DNA of 64,000 nucleotides. It comes from Mya arenaria (Eukaryota; Mollusca; Bivalvia; Myida; Myidae). Under the pieces are notes generated by a model, which saw only the letters and a list, made by a program, of their open reading frames with translations, was not told the origin of the DNA and searched no databases. Made by a program: the position numbers and the translations under genes. Below, piece after piece: positions 56,101-64,000 of the stretch. The number at the start of each line of letters is the position of its first letter. Positions within the stretch are counted from its first letter, which is position 1. The stretch lies in the NCBI RefSeq assembly GCF_026914265.1, contig NC_069125.1, forward strand, positions 66,887,479-66,951,478. The letters run 5' to 3'.

Positions 56101-59100
56101 CAAGCTTTCAATATACAAAATGTACTTATAAAAAATCTACAAAATGTACTTATAAAAATCGTCTTCTCTGAAACCGCAAGGCCAAGATTTCTTTGGCATG
56201 CAACCTCAGTTAGTGGTCCTTTACCAATATTGTTTAAATGTTGTCCATATGGTCAGAAATGGCCCCGCCTCGAGAGGTCACATGTTTTCTGTATATTTAT
56301 TAAATCAAATCTTTGGAGAACGTCTTCTCTGAAACCGCAAGACCCAGCCCTATACATTTGATATGCAACCTCATATAGTGGTCCTTAACCAAGGTAGTTT
56401 GAATCATCTACATGGGGTGGAAAATGGCTCTGCCACAGGGGTCACAAGTTTTCGATATTCTTTGATACTTTCGATGAAACAATTTTGGAAATCTTCTTTT
56501 CAGACAACCGCACGGCCAAGACTTTTGTTAACTGGTATGGAAAGATATGTTATCTAGTTAACCACTGTTACTGCTAGGAGCCAAAAGTGCATTAATAGAT
56601 GAGTGGTAAAACGAATCTTTTCTAGTTAGCTAGTTATTATGTTACATACTAAGTGGAATTCGCAAAACCATGCTTGAAGCGAAAAGTGCAATTATAGATC
56701 AAGTGGTAACACGAATATATCTAGTCAACCAGTTAGTATGCTACTTATAAAGTGGAATTCGCAAAACCATAACTAGATAACCAGTTACTGCTTGAACCTG
56801 TTATAGTTGTACAGCTAAAAAAGGTAATAGGTGGCATTTCTGGGCATTTTCAAGTCTGTTTTAGTCTTATGATATTTATTTTACCAAAAAAGTAACACGT
56901 ATATTAACTAGTTAGCTAGATAATTATCGCGAACATTAAGTGGTTAACACGAAACAATTCGCAAACGTTAACAGATTATCTTACGGCAGTTATATTTATG
57001 CCACCATATGAATCTTCGCAAAGTTTTCAAATTGCGGGTAAGAAATTGTTCACAGTGGGTTGAGAAATTAGTCATGTGCCCCTGATTTATCAAAAATGAA
57101 GATATTGCCATGATACTTTTTCACTATGCACATTCACCCTTATTTCTATGCCATTAATCACATTATATTTATCAGATGCTTGAAAAACACTAAACGTGTG
57201 TACCTCCAAGATCAAGGACTATGTAACACTTTCCAGGCTGGAAAATGTCCATCCCTCCCGATTTGGTGAGACGTTCTACCGGCAGTGTTTTACACCAGAA
57301 TGAGGCTGCCTCAGGTTCCAAGGCTAGAATCAGACGGTCATTCCGTAAACCTCCCTTTCAAAAGAAATTGAAAATAATTATGTGGAAGCTAGATTTAAAA
57401 ATATGTTTCCAAACAATATAACGCTTTATTAGTCGCGTGTTTTAAACATCTCATTCGACGTGTTTACCATTTCAGCAGCCCGTCGCATGAACTGTTTTGC
57501 AGAATCGTTCCAGATGGCAGGTAGAGTGAGAACCCAGTGGATGTCGCCCTCCTCGATTTCAGGCACGCGTTTCAAAAGCGTCTGAAAGAGGTGCCCGCGC
57601 AGAAAGTTGATGGCGGCGGAGAAGACAGTCAATGCCTCCAGTGGCTTCTTGTGCTCGTCGTCGAGCAGTGTCTTCCGGGATAGCGCCTATATTGAGAAAA
57701 ACAAAAACTGCAAAACATTGTGCGTTTACACTTGTTTCAAATAGTTCAACTAGCAAGAAGATGACATTCAACAAAGAGTTCAGAATTCTACGTTTAGTAT
57801 ATCTAGATTAGAAACTAGGATCGATAAATGCATGTAGATACCCTCCTTGGTACCTCATTGTTGTGAAGCATCATTTTGAAGCGGCGGAAGTAGAACCAGT
57901 CTGCGTGGTGGCCGTCCTCAGCCAGTTCCGAGTACTTGTCCTCCGCCTCATACCCGAAACTATGGAACACTTTCCCAGGCGTGAACAGCACGCTCGTCGG
58001 CGCCTTAAACACATGTGAATATCGTGCCAATGTTGCAAATATGTTCTATGATACAACGTACATGTACTTTAAATCATCAATTTAAATATTCACCTTTAAA
58101 TAAAAAGGGCATATATAGGTTTGCAGATGTATGTTGGTCTGTCAATTGGTTGGTCGGTAATCAATGATTTTCCGAATGCTAATTTTAAAACAACTGGAGT
58201 CAAAACATTGAACATGGTAGGTTGCAATTAAGCAGTAAATGACCCCTTTCGTTGTGGGAATCAGTTGACTACACTGTATATGCCACAGCCAACAATAGTT
58301 TTGAAAACATCTATGTAAGCCTTGATCTAGTGATATCGTAATTCACTGGAAGGGTGTCCTTGACCGTTAGATGACCTATCGTTTAGGGTGCCAGTAGGCC
58401 AAAGGTAAAGGCCGTGACCAATACCAGTTTTCAATCTTTGTCCGAACATGAATTATGGTTTAGCATAGGACAGTGAAACGTCACTGATTTGTTGTAATTA
58501 ATCAGTAAAGTTCATGAATCTGATTGTATTTTGGGTCAGTAAGTCTAGGTCAAGGCCATTGTGAATGTTGTTTAAAATACGCATTCCGCACAAACTGACA
58601 TGAAGCATAAACAACAGGCTGTATTTGACCAGATATATGACCGTGTTCGTTTTGTTTCGACAACTAAAGTGCTAGCTATATACATTATCTTTCGAGTAAG
58701 GTTCTCCTTGACCAGAAGATGTTGCGTATTGTTCTTAGATCAGTGAATCCAGCACAATTTTGAGCAAAAAATGTTTTACCTAGAATCCTATAACTTAAGT
58801 GATACAGTGGTACGGTTTGCTTTCGAATAAATGCACTTAAAGTTTACGATAAGGCGAAGGTCAATGTAACAGTCAGTGTTGTTTGAAATACTGATATGTT
58901 GTTTCAATATGACAAACTGTAGCTGCGTGAGCCAAAGGGCAAGATCATGGACAACGTGATTGTGTCAATAAATTAATTAAGACTTATGGTATACATACCT
59001 TAAGGGATATGTGTCCACCGCCTATCCATGTATTGGTCTGTATTTTGGTCTGATCGCTGGCATACTCGTGCGAAAATGAGAAAGCGTAACCGGAATACGT

Positions 59101-59142
59101 CGTCCCGAAATCTATCGCCGCCACAAGCAGTTTATCCGACAT
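53143..59142 (-). CDS. heat shock 70 kDa protein 12-like (HSPA12A/B family), 567 aa, 5 exons
   Basis: Role (known of the family): distant Hsp70 relatives with the actin/Hsp70 ATPase fold and no canonical peptide-binding domain; many copies in bivalves, often stress- or infection-responsive. Minus-strand exons: 59142-58999, 58003-57854, 57686-57468, 57354-57204, 54182-53143; all phases agree; stop at 53143-53145. Motifs: phosphate-1 loop VAAIDFGTTYSGYAFSF (residues 7-23); HWVLTLPAIWNDSAKQFMRR; LILALEPEAASFWC; phosphate-2 loop CYIVLDLGGGTVDITVHQV split by an intron; connect/adenosine motif IDTMLLVGGFAESEIVQNKI; and the HSPA12-type end with GHNPNIVTSRISKYTYGTEI and EFTLQITDLETGVKRI. The human paralogues are about 675-690 aa; bivalve copies of this size are common. 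Exons are much GC-richer than the introns. All key nucleotide-binding residues are present, so it looks functional. Confidence 0.93.
54935..55165. repeat. diverged tandem duplication, about 115-bp unit
   Basis: AATTCACACATGTATAC + ATACTATTATTCAAATA ... AATGAATAATTAAACATG (54937-55050) is repeated at 55052-55160 with small gaps. Confidence 0.65.
55960..56560 (+). repeat. four-unit tandem repeat, 160-180 bp
   Basis: CTTCTCTGAAACCGCAAGGC begins units near 55979, 56161, 56323 and 56489. Each unit is followed by TTTGGTATGCA.CCTCA, TAGTGGTCCTTTACCA, a TCAAAAATGGCC segment and GGTCACA. Open frames at 55917-56171 and 56062-56361 are by-products. By memory this repeat style is widespread in bivalve introns. 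Confidence 0.75.
56560..56790. repeat. two-copy direct repeat, about 105 bp
   Basis: AAAAGTGCATTAATAGAT ... GTGGAATTCGCAAAACCATG (56582-56672) recurs as AAAAGTGCAATTATAGAT ... GTGGAATTCGCAAAACCATA (56682-56771). CTAGTTAACCA-type words repeat to 56980 and suggest older copies. Confidence 0.7.
58004..58998 (-). other. HSPA12-like intron 1
   Basis: Non-coding intron with GGTCA-rich sequence (GTAGGCCAAAGGTAAAGGCC, AGTCTAGGTCAAGGCCATTG) resembling the diverged repeats at 50 kb. Confidence 0.45.
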
Positions 59143-60990
59143 GGTGCAGATGTGCCGTTTAAAAGTCCGGTTTTCAATCGTCTATTTCCATGTCCTTAAA
59201 TAGAATAATCAACATATATATGTTTAAGAGTGCATGCACTTTCGGTTCGGATGGCATTCAAGCAGGAAGTAATTTTTCAAGGGACATTATCATCTATGTT
59301 ATACTGGTATAAATGTCCTTGTATAACCCAGGTTACCTCGTTTATTTCTTTCATACCCATTGAGGCGCTCACATAAACATCCGAGCAAACTTATCATTTA
59401 CAGCCAAATATTTAACTAGTCATGCCCAGTCACATGTAAATTCAAGCCAAGTCACCAGTATATTTTCGCGGAACAGGGTAATTAGCATGTGTTACAAGTG
59501 AAAGTATATTTTTTAATGTTGTATCAGGACAGTGAAAATTGTCAGTTCGTTTATCGTTGTAAATTATTGTTAATGAAACACTAAAAACGATCATAGTTTG
59601 ATCATTTCAAAAATCGTGGTTATTAAATTTGTGTACGCGGTTGATGAGGCGTGAACAGGTGGTTTAAATATGCCCTATTACTTTAGTTTAAGAATTGATA
59701 AGTTGGGTCAATAGGCTCAAAGTCGCCGTTACTAAGAAAAATGGTTTCAACTTAATTACTTAAATAAAAATCATGTATTGTGATAAAAGTTAGTTTTAAG
59801 GAAGCTTTGTGCAAATGTAGCTTAAGTTTGTTTTGTTTTTTTGTGTCAAAGTTACTGTTCAAAACTAGAAATTAATGTTTACACTCGGTAACTTGAGTTG
59901 AAGATTATTTAATGCGATGTAGCTTTGTATATATAGTATACAGTTATAGTGTTATAGTATACAATTAATGTATAGTGGTGAAATTTGTTGTGTAAGAAGC
60001 GTAATTGTTGACGTAGCTTAGGATTTCTTTTCGGATGGTGGGATCAAGGTCGTTGAAATTGTAAATGGTTTTCGCTCAATAGCTTAGGTTAAGATTGGAG
60101 TGTACTATTGATACTTGTTTGAAGACATGGGTGAGTATGATTACGTACATTATAGGTTATTGCTAAACATAGAAAAATGATATGTATGCAACTTGGTGTG
60201 TAGGTATATTAAGTGAAGACTTAGCCTTGGATTGCTCTCTTGGGTTGGTGGGAACAAGATCAAGGTCTTTATTACTTAAAATATGACTACGTGTTGTCTC
60301 TAGGTATTAATTAATTTAGTTTTGAATAAATACAGTATTATTGAGTGTGTATTAATATTTTTTTAATTTAATTTATTTACTAAAAAAGAACATTGCGTGC
60401 GATTGATCACTGGATTAATGTAAACCAATCAACATTCCAGCCAGTCCAGTCGATGTATTGTCCTGGTGTTTTTATGTATCAACTGTTTAAATGTCATTTT
60501 CCCTAAACAGTTAGTAACATTTAAACAGTAAGTTACATTTCCGGATTATTTAGAATGTTGTTTATCGTCAAATCAGTTGATATATCTACATTAAATTCAA
60601 TTAAAGGCTGAACTTAAGTTGAGACTGAATGCATTACGAAGCGGATTTGACAAATAATACGCACATGATTCTGCAGTGACTGTAATGTAAAAAAGCCCAT
60701 CAAATAACCGTTTTAAAGAAAGTTCTTTTTATGATTTTAATCAATGCATAAAGGATGCCGTTTCATTAAAGAACTAAGTCGATTTTAGTCGTAATTTGAA
60801 ATTATCCTAATGTCAGATTATACCTTGTTTTCGCCACTTTTTTGAGTGAATTGAATTGAACAAGTATTAGTGGTCAACAATTTATTTTGTTCAATGGAAT
60901 AGGTGATAAAAGTTTGTGTCAGTGTCAGATCGTAATACATTTTTGTAATTATATTTTACCGAGTAAGCTATATTTCACGAGTGGCGAGGC
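59143..60990. other. spacer upstream of the HSPA12-like gene
   Basis: AT-rich. The promoter of the HSPA12-like gene should lie just right of 59142. ATATATATG at 59213 is the only TATA-like word in reach. I see no clear run of heat-shock elements (alternating GAA/TTC). Confidence 0.35.
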
Positions 60991-61345
60991 CTGAAGTGAA
61001 ATATTTACTTTAGGTGTCCACGAGGTGAAATATATATTGCGACCTTACACTGAAAGCAACACTTTTCCCTCTAATTATATGCCTAAACTAGTAAAAGGGA
61101 TATAAAATGACATTTTTTTGTAGTTATTCAGAAAAGTGCGACAAATTGTATGCGAACGCAACGTCATTTCGTAGATGACGTCATTGGAAAATTGTCCCAG
61201 CCCCGTGCGCACTGACGTTTGATTTTGAAGTGAGAGTGGGCTATAATTTCAAAACAGTGAACAATATCGAAATGTTATTTCTCTGTTTGAAACAGTGAAA
61301 TGTCATTTTCGTTTCACTAGTAAGCCGTATAAATCACCGGAAAGC
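60990..61345. repeat. probable dispersed repeat with GTGAAAT words
   Basis: CGAGTGGCGAGGC, AGGTGAAATATATATTGCG, TGACGTCATTGG (61181-61192) and the partly palindromic AGTGAAATGTCATTTTCGTT + TCACTAG. This combination of GTGAAAT and TTTCACT words recalls a dispersed bivalve repeat. The CRE-like TGACGTCA could equally be regulatory. Confidence 0.35.
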
Positions 61346-62290
61346 ATATATTCTTGTATAATAATAAAAGGCAGTTTTTCTCATGTTTTCCAATACATTT
61401 TTCGAGTAAATCAGTTTTCTTTATTGAAATCAGTTAAAGGGATATATATATTAACAGTGGATGGCCTATTAAGTAGTAAGTTTACACACTGAAATGTAGA
61501 CCACTACAAAAGTCAAGATTGGTTTATAATTATATGTACTTACACAAAAATAAATGGTTAATCGTCTTACACAAAACTAAATGGTAATCGTCTGCGTCGA
61601 ATAAAAAATCAGTTGCCATTTGTGATGTTTATACAATTTTAACATTATTTTCGTTACGAAGAAACTCGAAAATTCATACTTCCATGTGGCGTATTATCTG
61701 GGAGACAAACACACTATTAAATTGAATGTTCAGACTCATCTAAAACCCTTAAAACCCTGTGAACAAGTCAAACATGTTTTACTGGTTGGTCGGTAATAAA
61801 GGTTGCAGTGACTGGCTCTTGTTAAATGCGCACATATAGGTCGATGCAAAAACTATATGTTTAATTATAATGCATAATCATGTTTAAATCATTTGTTTGA
61901 ATTGTTTAAATATTGGCAACATTTTGCACTTTTTGCTGGGGACTTTGTGGCTTCGTAGCTATAATTAATAAAATAGTTTATTATTTTTAAGGCTAATCTT
62001 TTTGTTTTCGTACACACATCATGCAGTACGCTTTTTGTTTTTATCATTTAAGTCAAATGAGTTAAACATATTAATGCATAAAAAACGAAATTATTATTTT
62101 GTTTCACCAACATATATGGTGCGCCTTTATTTTTCAAATAGCCGTATTGCTTTATGACTATCATATCAACCAATCTAGATCTTGTAACACGACATTGACC
62201 TCTGTAGGCTAGATTGTATGACAATTGAAGCATTGTTCGTTATAGTTAGAAATTGATATGAAAGGAATTAAATACTAAACATGTCACAAA
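61346..62290. other. spacer before the secreted-protein gene
   Basis: AT-rich, no gene. AAAGACAG ending at 62296 could be the acceptor of the first coding exon downstream, implying an untranslated exon further left. Confidence 0.3.
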
Positions 62291-62341
62291 GACAGTCTTA
62301 AATTGGCAGAATATTTCAACGATAACTTTCTGACCACTACG

Positions 62342-64000
62342 ATGATTTCCGTACATGGATATATCCTGTTGTCTTTTTTGCTGCTGCTGATGGCTAATGG
62401 GATGATCGTCTGTGAACGGGGGGTCCGGGCGCCTCGTCAAAAGTACGCCATGTATGTGTGGACGGATGGTTTCGACAAGGGAGTCAGCGGATGTGGTCTA
62501 TCAGAGTTCCTCGCCTGGGACTCCCGAGGCCCGTGTTTCACGCACACATGGAACACGGCAGAGAAGCGCGCCTGGCTGTGGAACACGTGCAACCTGCCGG
62601 GGCGGGAAGTATCCGCCATCTTTGTAAGCGACGTCCACCACAACTTGAAGCGAGCCAAGGAGACAGGGGACTGCTCCAGTGCCGATATTTCTACTGTCAG
62701 ACTAATGTTGTCTGAGGGACACAGTCAGGTACAGATCCGATTACTTTTTACGTTTTACTTGCATAATTTAGGCTCAGAAATTAGGGACTAATAATTTATA
62801 AAGTTGCATTTTAGCACTTATCAGAATATTATAAGTTGATTAATCAGAACAGTCTGTGTATACCTACTGGTCATTACATTCCAGGTCCCAAACCTGAAGA
62901 TCTACGGTTTATACGCAGTAAGCGACCTGGCCGTGTCCGAGAGGAGTCTTGTCCAGTATATCGTCCACTACAACGACCACTGTGCAAGTATTAAATTCTT
63001 TATACATGTAGTTATAAGTGTTATAATGATGCTGCATTGCTGGCCTATTCTGAATCAAGTCAAACACGAAGTTTCGTACAAAACAAAAACGCTGTATTGT
63101 CAAGATTACATCGCAATCTGCTGGATAATATTTACCATGAACTTATTCCAGGAAATCCTAATGAGCGTTTCGATGGCGTTGCCGTGAACAACGAAGCTTA
63201 TGCCGGAATCAAGTGTAAGTCTGATGCCGAGAGAACACAATACCTTCACGCCCTGGCTGAGATCACTCTTGAGGCGGGAAAACAGACAAACGGTCGCCTG
63301 CTTACACACTACTCCATGGGCTGGCATTGGGGCATATGCGACGGCGCACCCAGTGACATCACGTGGCGGGGAAATACATATAACGCTAACCACCACATGA
63401 TTGATATATTCGACAGTACTGATGTCCAGGTCATATAAGTTGTCTGTCTTTTTAGTATTTAGTTTTTAATAACCTGCAATTATTCACTTTTTAAAAAAAA
63501 TGCTTCTTCTTATGATGAGCACGTTTGTGTTTGTACAGGTGGGCTACATCATCCACCCGCAGATAGCCGACCGGATGCGGCACGCCGGCTATGATCATGC
63601 CCTGGCGGCCGGCAAACCCATCTACACCACCGTCTACACTAACCGCGTACGTTTATCAAGATTTAGTGGCATACACTGTAGATGCACATATACGCGTATT
63701 TTATAAGTTTAATTTAATATACAATGTACGTACTTATTTCAATTTGATAGTAAAAACATGCAGCTAATCTTAACCACTCTCACCCTCACTCACCCCCGTG
63801 CATTGATTAAAACAAAACTTATTCTGCCGGTGATTCTGAGGTTGTTGTTTTTCTACTCTGAACACCAATCGGCGCTTCTATTACAGGCGACATCCCTCTG
63901 TCAGACCTCTTTCTTCCCGGACAACACGTGTCACGTCCACGGGCACAGTGAGGCCGCCATGTTTGAGAGGTTTGACGACTTCTCCAATAACGGCATTGCG
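62342..64000 (+). CDS. secreted protein of unknown family, possible TIM-barrel hydrolase, partial
   Basis: Not recognised. Exons so far: 62342-62728, 62885-62987, 63152-63429, 63539-63646, 63887-64000 (continues past the window), all in phase. The ATG at 62342 starts MISVHGYILLSFLLLLMANG, a clear signal peptide with cleavage likely soon after. The mature part has many Cys and Trp: YAMYVWTDGFD, CGLSEFLAW, WLWNTCNLPG. Strand-like segments with conserved-looking ends follow: VSAIFVSDVHHN, NLKIYGLYAVSD, FDGVAVNNEAY, GRLLTHYSMGWHWG, HHMIDIFDSTDV, KPIYTTVYTNR. A series of hydrophobic strands each ending in D/N/E, with NNE after the fourth or so, is how the active-site rim of a beta/alpha barrel glycosidase looks; this is inference. 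Exons are GC-richer than the flanks, which supports coding. It could also be a non-catalytic barrel lectin. Confidence 0.75.

Larger units (their letters stand above)
54184..57203 (-). other. HSPA12-like intron 4, repeat-filled
   Basis: 3-kb intron. It contains a (GTGC)n run (54572-54590), a diverged tandem duplication (54935-55165), an exon-like plus-strand stretch at 55376-55427, a four-unit tandem repeat (55960-56560) and a two-copy repeat (56560-56780). No clear gene inside. Confidence 0.6.

Noticed and set aside
62412-62715. Other frames over the first exon of the secreted gene
   Set aside because: Overlapping shadows in GC-rich coding sequence; the frame with the signal peptide and phase-matched exons is the real one.

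Overview
This is AT-rich invertebrate nuclear DNA, most likely from a bivalve mollusc. The evidence for that is intron-rich animal genes of metazoan families, an HSPA12-type Hsp70 (a family strongly expanded in bivalves), and dense relics of hAT transposons and non-LTR retrotransposons. Diverged tandem repeats rich in GGTCA/TGACC words also fill the introns and spacers. The species cannot be fixed from the sequence alone.

Layout: 1-1321, 3' part of a dead hAT transposon. 1322-4340, spacer with old tandem repeats. 4349-5737, a near-perfect palindromic hAT-like foldback element cut open by a LINE 3' end. 6898-7916 (+), a four-exon, four-EF-hand calcium-binding protein. 7917-19000, spacer with three LINE relics, including an L1-like LINE inserted inside a CR1/Jockey-like LINE with a perfect 14-bp target duplication. 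19001-28556 (+), nucleoporin NUP35 in 11 coding exons. Its introns hold two hAT-type elements and a 1.6-kb minisatellite whose first unit is the end of a coding exon and its splice donor. 28557-35253, convergent spacer with a second 42-bp minisatellite and dispersed repeats. 35254-42507 (-), LIX1/LIX1-like (lowfat family) in four exons. 45538-48808 (+), a seven-exon FAD-dependent oxidoreductase of the renalase-like family best known from plants. 48809-53142, repeat-rich spacer. 53143-59142 (-), an HSPA12-like Hsp70 in five exons. 62342-64000 (+), the first five exons of a secreted protein that I do not recognise and that runs off the window.

The genes are ordinary, separately transcribed nuclear genes with no sign of a shared pathway. 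NUP35 is a nuclear pore scaffold protein, LIX1 is linked to Fat/Dachsous signalling and RNA binding, the EF-hand protein is a calcium sensor or buffer, the FAD enzyme is a flavin oxidoreductase of unknown substrate, and the HSPA12 protein is an atypical chaperone-like ATPase. Exon models were built by hand from GT-AG junctions, reading-frame phase and remembered family sequence. Every internal junction reported keeps phase.

The most interesting signals are the NUP35 minisatellite that multiplies a real 5' splice site, the nested LINE pair with its clean target duplication, the interrupted palindrome at 4.3-5.7 kb, the unrecognised secreted gene at the right edge, and the plant-type flavoenzyme.
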